Below are positions 52,287 to 60,710 of a stretch of DNA of 64,000 bases, in pieces (the first letter of the stretch is position 1; every line of letters begins with the position of its first letter). The notes under the pieces were generated by a model that did no database searches, had not been told where the DNA came from, and was given only the letters and a program-made list of their open reading frames with translations. This stretch comes from Neobacillus sp. WH10 (GTDB lineage: Bacteria > Bacillota > Bacilli > Bacillales > Cytobacillaceae). The stretch is from NCBI RefSeq assembly GCF_030123405.1, contig NZ_CP126110.1, positions 1,612,001 to 1,676,000 on the forward strand. The letters run 5' to 3'. Made by a program: the position numbers and the translations under genes.

Positions 52287-52325
52287 TATAAGAAGAGCAG
52301 ATTATCTGCTCTTCTTATATTTTAT
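52287..52325 (+). terminator. Terminator of the retron locus
   Basis: TATAAGAAGAGCAGAT, one base, then the exact reverse complement ATCTGCTCTTCTTATA, followed by TTTT. Confidence 0.88.
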
Positions 52326-52478
52326 CTAGTAGAAATCTTTATATGTCTGATAAAGCTGAATTAGAGTAGATAGGCATTACTTAATTAACTTAACTTGGTA
52401 GTCGGTATCATAATCTACACTTTTGCTGGTCCGAGAACACTTGTTATCATACTTGTAAACTTCCTCGAACCAAATTAA

Positions 52479-52673
52479 TCACTCCTTAAAAAGTCTTACC
52501 ATAGCACCTTCAATAACATATAGACTATTATCTCTTTTGATAACATCTTTATAATTAACGTAAACTGTATAATCATCAGAATCCTTTGAGTTAGAGGTAT
52601 GTATTCTAAATTCCTCACGTTTGTCAGCTTTTCTTTTATTTGCCTCGTTTGTATAGTAAACCTTGTATGTCAT
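52479..52673 (-). CDS. Small unrecognised protein
   Basis: 64 residues from ATG at 52673, with GAGGTGA about nine bases upstream; a GTG at 52685 overlaps that site. Reads MTYKVYYTNEANKRKADKRE and continues with a beta-rich pattern (DDYTVYVNYKDVIKRDN). Hydrophilic, no known family. It is opposite to its neighbours. Confidence 0.5.
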   Translation of the reverse strand: MTYKVYYTNEANKRKADKREEFRIHTSNSKDSDDYTVYVNYKDVIKRDNSLYVIEGAMVRLFKE

Positions 52674-53307
52674 TGATAAAATCACCTCGTATAGTTAATA
52701 ATATATGTGCTTTATTTATTCTATGATATGTTAATACTTATGAGTGCAACAGTAAATTCTGATTTATAATGAACATTAATTTCTAAAAAAACCATTGTTT
52801 GACAATTTGGTTGTATTTTTTTCCTTTGAAGAATCCATCACCCCTTCCACCTTTTAACAATACATCATGAAAGTCAGTAATGCATAAAAAGTCAAAAAAA
52901 ATCATAAAAAGTTCAAACTCAGCGATAAACAGGAGTCAATATTCATGAGTCTAGCAACCCGTTATAGCATGCGAACAGAGTTGTTGATGAACAGTTTCTT
53001 CTCCCTTTCTCCTTTATATTCGAAACCACGCACATCCACAATCAAGCATTCGATAAATTTCCGACACGACTCAAATTATAGGCATGATAAAGATAGATTA
53101 ATGAGTAAATGTGTTAAGAAACCACTGATATTGTTCGAGTGTGATATCCGATGGAAGATTCTCCATTTAACTAAATTTTATTAGACAGAGGAGTAGCAAA
53201 TTTGTTATTCATTTGCTTTGTTTTTACATGGTATAATATTACTATATATTTAAAATTAGGATGGGACGTTTGAAGGTAGCTTTGGTAATTATGTGAAAAT
53301 AAAAGGC
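52674..53307. other. Gap with no intact gene
   Basis: The 79-codon frame at 52,945 has no ribosome-binding site and looks like chance. TTCCGACACGACTCAAATTATAG at 53059 recurs, with two changes, at 56019. A likely promoter, ATGGTATAATATTAC, lies near 53,230 upstream of the HNH remnant. Confidence 0.4.
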
Positions 53308-53584
53308 TCTATTAATAAATGAAAAGAAATGCAGATTATGTGGTGTAGCAGATGAAAGATTCCTTATTGCTAGCCATATAAAGCCATGTTGTCAATCTAA
53401 TCATGATGCTTTATTTGATAAAGGGTTTATTAGTTTTGATGAAGATGGAACAATTTTGATATCTGATAGCTTGGATGACCTACAAGACTATTTCTAAATA
53501 TCAAAAAAAACTATGAAAATAGCTTTGAATGAATTTCACCAGCAATATATGAAATGGTACAGAGTAAATCAATTTAATCATTAA
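53308..53584 (+). pseudogene. HNH endonuclease remnant 1
   Basis: Reads NEKKCRLCGVADERFLIASH and IKPC, then jumps to NHDALFDKGFISFDEDGTIL. The usual segment between SHIKPW and NHDALFDKG (with the second Cys/His part) is missing. A stop at about 53,500 is followed in another frame by the family tail HQQYMKWYRVNQFNH. A second remnant with the same tail lies at 59,411. Confidence 0.75.
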
Positions 53585-53615
53585 TTCCGAGAAGACATTA
53601 AGTAAGGAGAATCTG

Positions 53616-54536
53616 ATGACTAGTTACCTAATACCATACTTAGACCCGAAGAAAAATAATGGAGAAGAAGACCCTTTATTTTCAGAATATACATATGGAG
53701 ATAAAGGAAACAGAGGTTATATTTTAAAGAATAAAGTTAGAAAGGGAGATTTTCTGTTTTTTCATACAAGTATTAGAAATAAACGTTTTATCACGGCTTT
53801 TTATGAAGTAGAAGAAGTCATTGATATCCAAAAGGCAAGAACTGATACTACAATTAAAATGAAATATCGAAATCCTCATTTACTTAGCACAAATAATAAT
53901 GCAAATGAAGTTATAGTGTTTGGAAATCCAGTTAAATCAGTAGTTTTTTATACTCCTTTGGAAATTAATAAAGAATTATTGCTGGAATTATCTATTCCAT
54001 TTAGTCCCTCTCCAAACCAAACAGAATTGGCTGCGCTTTCATCGAAATTTAGGAATTGGTTTAAGTTAACCGATGCACAAATTAAATTGCTACAACAAAA
54101 AGTATTTACTTTGCAAAATCAGAGTTATCTAAAGAAAAAACAGCTTTCAAGTGATGAAATACGACAACTTAGCGAAGCAGATATTGAACAATTTCTGGTT
54201 GACAATCCTAGTGTCTTAGGTTCTGACCTTATTTATTTGGACAGGCAATATCAATTTAAAGATGGAAAAAGGTTAGATTTATTACTAAAAAATAGAAGAA
54301 CAAATCAATTATTTATAGTTGAAATAAAAAAGGGTGATATAGGTCCAGAGGTCCTAAAACAAATTAAAGGATATTTAAAGAGGTATGAGGATGAGAAGAA
54401 AATCAAACACGTAAAAGGTATTATCGTATGTAAAGGGATTTTATCTCATTTTGAAGATGAAGTAATGAAGCAACTTGCTAAAGAAAAGGTGCAATTATTC
54501 CAATATGGTTGGATGTTCTCAATCCAAAAAGTTTAA
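53616..54536 (+). CDS. NucS/DUF91-like endonuclease with N-terminal base-sensing-like domain
   Basis: 306 residues. The C-terminal half is a PD-(D/E)XK nuclease of the NucS/DUF91 kind: EADIEQFLVDNPSVLG, then GKRLDLLL with Asp221 and LFIVEIKKG with Glu236 and Lys238, then QIKGYLKRY. The N-terminal 120 residues (YGDKGNRGYILKNKVRKGDF, FHTSIRNKRFITAFYEVEEV) look like a small-molecule or modified-base pocket of the kind fused to restriction nucleases. A type IV-like restriction role is an inference. AAGGAG precedes the ATG. Confidence 0.75.
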   Translation: MTSYLIPYLDPKKNNGEEDPLFSEYTYGDKGNRGYILKNKVRKGDFLFFHTSIRNKRFITAFYEVEEVIDIQKARTDTTIKMKYRNPHLLSTNNNANEVIVFGNPVKSVVFYTPLEINKELLLELSIPFSPSPNQTELAALSSKFRNWFKLTDAQIKLLQQKVFTLQNQSYLKKKQLSSDEIRQLSEADIEQFLVDNPSVLGSDLIYLDRQYQFKDGKRLDLLLKNRRTNQLFIVEIKKGDIGPEVLKQIKGYLKRYEDEKKIKHVKGIIVCKGILSHFEDEVMKQLAKEKVQLFQYGWMFSIQKV

Positions 54537-54733
54537 TGAAACAGAATCTAATAAAATTTTGATTTTATTATGTACTTGTTCAGTTAGTTTGATTAACACC
54601 GAAGGGTAATTACAGAATGAACAAAAAACACGGATGAGACGGCACGAATAGTGCATTTGGATATGCGTTAGATTACTCGTATGCTCTAGATTTATTTATT
54701 AACAATTAACGCAATAGATGAAGGAGTGTTATT

Positions 54734-55450
54734 TTGAAGTTATTAACTTGGAATATAAGACAAGGCGGTTCAGTGAAGCGCATCCCGAGGATTGTAGAGC
54801 AACTAAGTAAACATTCACCAGATGTACTCCTATTAACAGAATACTGGGAAGGAGAAAAGGGGGAAGAGATTAAGCGATTACTAAGAGAAAATGGGTATGA
54901 ATATATGATTTCTAGTAATGGCGATATAAAGCAAAATAGTCTACTATTTGCTTCTCGTTATCCCTTTGAAGTTATTCCATCCTTTTACAAGAAAGATAGC
55001 AATGGACAGCGCTGGTTAGAAATTAGAATACCCCAATATAAATTACATATTACTGGGGTCCATATTCCAACTACTAACAATGATGTACAAGAGAAGCTGG
55101 AATTTTGGAAAGAAATAAATGCCTTTGCAAAAGAACAGGGAAATTCTAGGACTGTTATAATGGGGGACTATAATACAGGACTAGAAGAAGATACACAAGG
55201 CGCTCCTTTTGTCGGACCACAGTATATGCAAGAATTAGTTGATTTAGGTTGGGTTGATACTTGGAGATATACACACGGCTCTTTTTCTGGTTACTCATGG
55301 TACAGCACGAAGGGAAATGGATTCCGAATTGACCATGTCTTTGTTGCACCAGTTTTAAAAGAAACCATACTTGAATCATATTTTTCACATCAAGAGCGTT
55401 TAAATGGTTTGTCAGACCATTCTATTTTAGTGGTAGAACTACAAATATAG
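54734..55450 (+). CDS. Endonuclease/exonuclease/phosphatase family protein
   Basis: 238 residues; divalent-metal phosphodiesterase fold shared by exonuclease III, DNase I and inositol phosphatases. Motifs: LLTWNIRQGG (Asn), LLLTEYWEG (Glu), TGVHIPTTN, VIMGDYNTG and the final LSDHSILVVEL with catalytic His. TTG start at 54734 after AAGGAGTG. Substrate unknown; it stands alone in the nuclease-rich part of the island. Confidence 0.85.
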   Translation: MKLLTWNIRQGGSVKRIPRIVEQLSKHSPDVLLLTEYWEGEKGEEIKRLLRENGYEYMISSNGDIKQNSLLFASRYPFEVIPSFYKKDSNGQRWLEIRIPQYKLHITGVHIPTTNNDVQEKLEFWKEINAFAKEQGNSRTVIMGDYNTGLEEDTQGAPFVGPQYMQELVDLGWVDTWRYTHGSFSGYSWYSTKGNGFRIDHVFVAPVLKETILESYFSHQERLNGLSDHSILVVELQI

Positions 55451-55675
55451 CTATTTATTGTATGTGTGAATAAGAGGGAAGTACATAAATAACAAAGTGG
55501 TGGATGGTTCGAGCAGGTAGCAGTAACAACTTAATTCCAAGTTGGAATCAAAAAGAGGTAGCTTCAATTGAATGGGCAGAGTTAGGAAATTTAAAAAGTT
55601 ATTTAAAAAGGGAAAACTTAAATACCAAAAGCACATTGAAATAGTTCGTAGATACAAGGTGCTTTTAATAAATTT
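55451..55675. other. Gap, no intact gene
   Basis: An open stretch near 55,490-55,640 reads WMVRAGSSNNLIPSWNQKEV and EWAELGNLKSYLKRENLN without start or ribosome-binding site. It may be another gene fragment, but I cannot place it. Confidence 0.3.
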
Positions 55676-55837
55676 ATGATAGGAGAGAAAAGGTTAACTA
55701 ATACTCTTGAGGTATGTGTGAAACTAAAAACATCTATATTAGAAAAGTCCTTTCGAGGAGAACTTGGAACAAATGACTCAAGCGAAGAAAATCCGATTGA
55801 ATTACTGAAAGATATAATACATGAACGAGTGATATAG
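55676..55837 (+). pseudogene. C-terminal fragment of a type I restriction specificity subunit (HsdS)
   Basis: The frame ends LKTSILEKSFRGELG, then TNDSSEENPIELLKDIIHER and stop. SILEKAFRGELGTNDPSEE followed by IELLK is the usual tail of HsdS proteins in Firmicutes. No methyltransferase or translocase gene is nearby, and the frame lacks a start. It is the relic of a lost type I system. Confidence 0.75.
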
Positions 55838-55844
55838 TTCTAAG

Positions 55845-55876
55845 AAGACATCCAAATAAGTTGGATGTCTTTTTTG
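55845..55876 (+). terminator. Terminator after the HsdS fragment
   Basis: AAGACATCCAA and TTGGATGTCTT form an 11-bp perfect stem, then TTTT. Confidence 0.88.
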
Positions 55877-56018
55877 ATGTACACATGCCATTTGCAGTAG
55901 TGTTAAAATGGTCTGATGAAATGTTTCATGGGTAGGATTGATTCCGATGGCATTATTAAGCTTGTTGTGGGGTGTCGATACAGAAACTACTCTCATCTAC
56001 ACATAGTAGGCAGTATTT

Positions 56019-56041
56019 TTTCGACACGACTCAAATAATAG
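56019..56041 (+). repeat. 23-bp repeat shared with 53059
   Basis: TTTCGACACGACTCAAATAATAG matches 53059-53081 at 21 of 23 positions. Both copies lie in gene-free gaps near nuclease remnants. Confidence 0.55.
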
Positions 56042-56282
56042 ATAAGCTATAGGATTTAAAAGGCATAACTTTGTTAGTAATACTCTAAAGTTTTTCGAGA
56101 CCATTCACATAAACTTAATAAAACCACTCTTCATCTTATTAAAAGGATTTACCGTCCTTAGTAGATTGTAAACGAACAATTAGATTACTAAATTGAGACG
56201 ATAATCTTCTCGAAATGGCACTGGAAGAAAAGGAGAGGGTTTAAGAAAAGGAGAAGAATAAAAAGAAAATGAGAGATATTAA

Positions 56283-56310
56283 CCCCCCCCCCCGTCCTCG
56301 AGGGGGCGAG
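56283..56310. repeat. Poly-C tract with XhoI-type palindrome
   Basis: Eleven consecutive C residues (56283-56293), then GTCCTCGAGGGGGCG, which pairs CCCCC with GGGGG around CCTCGAGG. This is an isolated GC spike in an otherwise AT-rich island. Confidence 0.7.
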
Positions 56311-56321
56311 AAGGGAACTAA

Positions 56322-56525
56322 AATAAATGAGAATGCTTTAGAAGCTACAATTTTAGCTTATTCTGACAAGGGAGTGGAAACAAGCTTCGTTACAATTTTC
56401 TTATGCTATTAGAGCAAATTTTGAGGGTTCTGCAACGGGGGAAACGTATAACAAAACGGGGATAACGGACGTCCTCTTTTCAAATAAAAATAATAATGTT
56501 TTTATAACAGAAAAGATAAAAAAAT
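56322..56525 (+). pseudogene. Frameshifted PD-(D/E)XK nuclease remnant
   Basis: NENALEATILAYSDKG is followed in another frame by REWKQASLQFSYAIRANFEG, then SATGETYNKTGITDVLF and NNNVFITEK. The RANFEGSATGETYNKTGKTD-type block, followed by a V-F-I-x-E-x-K strand, is a pattern of uncharacterised PD-(D/E)XK proteins. Here the frame shifts and the catalytic strand is altered. Confidence 0.5.
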
Positions 56526-56526
56526 G

Positions 56527-56557
56527 GAGTAGCTTACTAATTTGCTACTCTTTTTTT
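56527..56557 (+). terminator. Terminator
   Basis: GAGTAGC and GCTACTC with a 10-base loop and seven T residues. Confidence 0.88.
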
Positions 56558-56732
56558 GCCTTCAAAAACTTGATATCATTATGGTATGATTTTCCTATAT
56601 TGGTGATTCTGAATATCACTGAAACTATGAATATTAAAATGAATGAAGGTCAGCAGCAGTAAATAAAATTGCATCGGGAGTTTGTTTACAATTGGTTTAA
56701 AAGCTGATAAATATCAAAAAGGATTGATGAAA

Positions 56733-57476
56733 ATGAAAGAAGTCCAATTCCATGAAATATTAATTTCAAATCCAGACTTAATTGAAGAAGGCTGTGTCTT
56801 CTTGGAAAGTGAGGTTAATTTAAGCGGGAAAAGGTGTGACCTTTTATTTTTGGATAAAAATAATAAGAAGCTTTATGTTGAGGTTAAGTTAAAGGTTAAT
56901 GATAGTGCGGTTGGGCAACTGATTCGATACGATGGTTTAGCTAATAACCCAGATGCCCGATTCATGTTGGTTGGAATTTCATTTGTGGCAGGACTGAAAG
57001 AAGGACTTTCAAAACATGGGTACGAATACAAGGAAATTAATCTTGACGAAGTGAAGGAAAACAAAGAAAACATTGCCATATATAAAAAGAAAGTACCGAG
57101 AAATAAGTCTAAGTTTGAGAATGTTGACCAATTAATTCAAACCTTTAGTCCAAGGGAACAGCAAATTGCTAAAGAAATTTTTGAGTATGCTTACGGTCAA
57201 GAAGATGTCTATTATTATCTATCTGACGGTATTATGATAAGACGAGCAACAAGACGTTATAAATTTTTATCAATTACAACAAAAGGAAATAGAGTATTGT
57301 TCCACGTACCTACTAAAATGAGAGACTTTGTTTTTGAAAAGTTTAAGGACAAGGTGAAGATTTATATTCCTGTTGACCCAAGAGACAAGAATCAGATTGA
57401 TATAGAGTTAAAAGACATTATTTCACTGGAAAGTATTAAGGAGTTAATAAACCTTGCTTACGAAGAGCGGGAATAA
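56733..57476 (+). CDS. NucS/DUF91-like endonuclease
   Basis: 247 residues from ATG at 56733, nine bases after AAGGA; ATG at 56727 is possible. N-terminal PD-(D/E)XK nuclease: FHEILISNPDLIEEG, then KRCDLLFLD with Asp36, YVEVKLKV with Glu50 and Lys52, and VGQLIRYDGL. After about residue 130 a C-terminal domain (YLSDGIMIRRATRRYKFLSI; FHVPTKMRDFVFEKF) resembles those that sense or bind ends. No partner gene is obvious; possibly an independent restriction gene. Confidence 0.78.
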   Translation: MKEVQFHEILISNPDLIEEGCVFLESEVNLSGKRCDLLFLDKNNKKLYVEVKLKVNDSAVGQLIRYDGLANNPDARFMLVGISFVAGLKEGLSKHGYEYKEINLDEVKENKENIAIYKKKVPRNKSKFENVDQLIQTFSPREQQIAKEIFEYAYGQEDVYYYLSDGIMIRRATRRYKFLSITTKGNRVLFHVPTKMRDFVFEKFKDKVKIYIPVDPRDKNQIDIELKDIISLESIKELINLAYEERE

Positions 57477-57544
57477 AGGTAAATGCTTTCTCTTTTATAG
57501 AAATTAATAAAGGATAAATTGAATCTTGTATTAGGGGGGATAAT

Positions 57545-58570
57545 TTGGAATTATATAATTTGCCGAATGATAAGTTTCATAAAGATATTTTAATTGACTT
57601 AAGGAACGCTAGTAGGGTTGTATTGGTTTCTCCATTTCTATCAACTAAAATTATTAGGGAGTGGAGAAAAGCTGCAGCTAAGTCTAATTCATTTACCATT
57701 GTATACGATTTAGATACATCATTAAATGGGAAAGAAATAGGCTTTTTTGGTGAATATGATGAGGAATTATTTTCAAGCATAATTTGGAAAAGATTAAAAG
57801 GGCTCCATTCAAAGATATTTTATTTTGAGTTCCATGATGGTTATAGTTTTTATCATGGCTCTGCTAATTTAACAAGTTTAGGTGTTGGAAGTCTTTTCAC
57901 TAATGATAAGAATAAAAATATAGAGATTATGAGCAGGATTAAGGATGATAAATTATTCTATTCACAAGTTCAAATGATAATTAATCAGTATGAAATGGCA
58001 GAGATGCAAATACCTTACTTTAATAATGAAGCAAATAATTGGGAAGCAATACTAAATGAAGATATCGTACAAGGAATTATAAAAGAATACAGTAAATTGT
58101 TAAATAGATTAGAGCCAAATGGAAATTTTCTACCAGCAAAAACAAAAGAGGTTTTTGGTACAAAGGAAGAATTATCACCAAAGGTTCAAGGCTTATTTAA
58201 ATCAGGGAATAATAGAGTTATAAAATTTCATACCACTAATATTCTAGAAGGACGTGCGGAGTTTACACTACCATTTGTAGAACTTAAATGGTTTTTAGGA
58301 AACTTTTCTAAAGAAAAAAGCACGACAAGGGCAAGGAAATTATATTTAGTAAAAAAACTTGATGGTTTTCATGATAAACGCTTAATTATTTTTAAGGTCT
58401 ATCCAAGTGACATATTTAACTTGTTAAAGAAATCAAACTACCAAAGGAAATTAAAAGTGCCATATAATTCAATAAAAATATATATAGAAGAAGATAAAGA
58501 GGGGAACTACTATTTAAAACGCTATAACTCAGTAGTTGTCTTGAAAAAACAGCAGGTAATTAAGCTTTGA
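57545..58570 (+). CDS. Phospholipase-D-like nuclease family protein
   Basis: 341 residues. One HKD-type site: His88 and Lys90 in GLHSKIFYFE, followed by FYHGSANLTSLG. One motif per chain implies action as a dimer, as in BfiI-type restriction nucleases. The remaining 200 residues are unassigned and may bind DNA. TTG start at 57545 after GGGGGATAA. It follows the NucS-like gene by 68 bp, so the two may be co-expressed. Confidence 0.75.
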   Translation: MELYNLPNDKFHKDILIDLRNASRVVLVSPFLSTKIIREWRKAAAKSNSFTIVYDLDTSLNGKEIGFFGEYDEELFSSIIWKRLKGLHSKIFYFEFHDGYSFYHGSANLTSLGVGSLFTNDKNKNIEIMSRIKDDKLFYSQVQMIINQYEMAEMQIPYFNNEANNWEAILNEDIVQGIIKEYSKLLNRLEPNGNFLPAKTKEVFGTKEELSPKVQGLFKSGNNRVIKFHTTNILEGRAEFTLPFVELKWFLGNFSKEKSTTRARKLYLVKKLDGFHDKRLIIFKVYPSDIFNLLKKSNYQRKLKVPYNSIKIYIEEDKEGNYYLKRYNSVVVLKKQQVIKL

Positions 58571-58716
58571 ATTTAAAAGAAAAAAAGTTAAAAGGGAAAA
58601 TAAGAATAGTGCCTATATCAATATTTCCTTTCAATCCTTTATCATTGTCAATTTTGTAGTAAATAAATTTATATAGGATACTGTTGGATATACGATTAAT
58701 TAATGGAGGAACAAAT

Positions 58717-59391
58717 ATGAGGAGAAAACAGGGTTATATAAGGTTTGTTTTATTTTGCTTACTTTTTTTAAGTGCTTGTTAATCTTCAGCAAAGCCTGAC
58801 ATGAAATTAGTGAAAAAAGAGACGAATCCAGTAATTAAAAATACAAAATTGAACACTTACATTGAGGATGTATCCTATGAAACAGGTAAAAAGAAGGATG
58901 ATTATTTTCCAATAACCGTGAAATTGAAATTTAAAAATGAGTTTCGAAAACTATCAATAAAAGAGCAATATTATTCAATGGTAGACTTTATGAATTATAT
59001 ATTAGAAACGAAAGTCCTTCCCAATTGCGGAACTGTTGATTGTACATATTCTAACATTTATGCAACAGATAATGATAATACTTATGAGATGCCTTTTGCT
59101 TCCTCGTCTATGTCTTTATCAATACCTCCAATTACAATAAATGGGGAATGGTATAATGAGAAAACTTTGCCATCAGAGGATAATTCACCTAGTACGTCTT
59201 TTACTACTAAAACTACCAATGAGGCTATTTACTCGTTTATGAAACAAAAATATGATGAGTTGACCAATAATGGGGAAAATTATGACCCCGAAGTTCACGA
59301 CCAACAAATTGCTGAACTGGCAAATAAAAAATTTGGAATTACTGTTCAAGAAGCGAAAGACATTTATGTCGATATGGAGATGAACAAATAA
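58717..59391 (+). pseudogene. Lipoprotein gene with stop codon right after the lipobox cysteine
   Basis: ATG at 58717 (GGAGGA upstream) reads MRRKQGYIRFVLFCLLFLSAC, then TAA at 58780-58782, then continues in frame for 203 codons (SSAKPDMKLVKKETNPV...). The signal peptide and lipobox LSAC are intact and the mature domain is open, so one nonsense change (for example CAA to TAA) separates them. The rest has no recognised family. Translation restart at ATG 58801 would give a cytoplasmic 196-residue product. Confidence 0.8.
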
Positions 59392-59410
59392 AAAAATTGT
59401 AAATAATAAT

Positions 59411-59710
59411 GCAGAATATACGGTGTTTCTGTTGAATGATTTATTTTGGAAAGTCATATCAAGCCATGGAATAAATCAAATAATCAAGAGAAAATGTCAA
59501 AAATGACTTGTTATTGTATTAGAATCATGATGCTTTATTTGATATGGGATTTATTAGTTTTGACGAAAGTGGAGCAATTGTGATTTCGGATTGTTTTGAT
59601 AATGTTACAAAGGTTTTTCTGATTGTCAATGAAACTATAAATAATAGTTGAGTGAGGAGCAACAGAATTATATAGAATGGCATCGTAGTAATGTATTTAA
59701 ATCAAATTAA
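59411..59710 (+). pseudogene. HNH endonuclease remnant 2
   Basis: CRIYGVSVE, a stop, then SHIKPWNKSNNQEK, then in another frame NHDALFDMGFISFDESGAIV, and finally QQNYIEWHRSNVFKSN. The order of blocks matches remnant 1 at 53,308 and keeps part of the segment lost there. It has stops and at least two frameshifts. Located between the broken lipoprotein gene and an intact HNH gene of a different subtype. Confidence 0.72.
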
Positions 59711-59794
59711 AAAAGATAGAAAAATGGTTTTTCCTTTACAATAGACAGCTTAAGGTTTAATAACATATAACATAAAAATTGAGGTGCTGAAAAA

Positions 59795-60538
59795 ATGTTA
59801 ATTTCTATAAATAGTGTTCCACAACTTGAACCAGTGAAGAGGGAAAGGGAATATAATCTCTACGAAGTTCCTATTAGAGATAGAGCAGTCTATGAATATC
59901 TATTTAATTCAGAAAGCCATCGCTGGATTGATGAACATGTCATAGGTTTAAACCCAGAAGAAAGTCGTGGTTACCAAGCCATGGGAATATTACATTTTAT
60001 TGGATTAAAAAATGTTCACAAAGGGATTTTCAGTGGTAAGAGCATTCATGAAGCTATTAATATACTAGAAGAACAGAATTTCGATTTTAGTTTAGTGATA
60101 CAGTGTCTTTATAGGCTTATTTATCAAAGAACGACGAGCCGCAATTTGGAAGAAGTTATAGTCGATGATATTGAATCGGAAAAGGCTGAAGAAGAAAGTT
60201 ATTATACTGATGGAACAGTTAAAGAGTATTATGGAAAGCGATATGAAAGGAATCCAGAAAATAGAAAAAAAGCTATTGAAATTCATGGTTTAAGTTGTGT
60301 TGCTTGTGGGTTCAATTTTGAAGAAGTTTATGGTGAGCGGGGTAAGGATTTCATCGAGGTACATCATGTTAAACCGTTAAGTACCATAGGTGAAGAGGTT
60401 GTTATTGACCCTAAGGAAGACCTTGTACCTGTTTGTTCGAACTGTCATAGGATAATACATAGAAGGAAAGATGATGTATTAACAGTTAAGGAGTTAAGGG
60501 AATTAATACAGAGACCATCTCAAAAGGATTGCATATAA
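59795..60538 (+). CDS. HNH endonuclease, McrA-like
   Basis: 247 residues. The C-terminal HNH nuclease has SCVACGF, FIEVHHVKPLS and VPVCSNCHRIIHRRKD, that is two zinc-binding CxxC pairs and the catalytic His. The N-terminal 120 residues (WIDEHVIGLNPEESRGYQAM, VHKGIFSGKSIHEA) are of unknown fold and may recognise DNA. Predicted restriction nuclease. GAGGTG precedes the ATG. It lies 170 bp before an OLD-family gene in the same direction. Confidence 0.85.
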   Translation: MLISINSVPQLEPVKREREYNLYEVPIRDRAVYEYLFNSESHRWIDEHVIGLNPEESRGYQAMGILHFIGLKNVHKGIFSGKSIHEAINILEEQNFDFSLVIQCLYRLIYQRTTSRNLEEVIVDDIESEKAEEESYYTDGTVKEYYGKRYERNPENRKKAIEIHGLSCVACGFNFEEVYGERGKDFIEVHHVKPLSTIGEEVVIDPKEDLVPVCSNCHRIIHRRKDDVLTVKELRELIQRPSQKDCI

Positions 60539-60710
60539 GTTAATAAAACCCCGATAATCCAATCGAGCATCTAAAGGAAAGGTTATCTTTGAAAACCTGA
60601 AAATTAAATTACAAAGAATATCAGGGGAAATTTCTGGAAAATCGTCACTTAAGCTTTTGTTATTACTCAATGTTTACAACTTTCAAACAAATATAATCGT
60701 GGGGTGGGTT

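Noticed and set aside
52945..53184. 79-codon frame
   Set aside because: No ribosome-binding site, irregular composition, and it crosses the repeated 23-mer.
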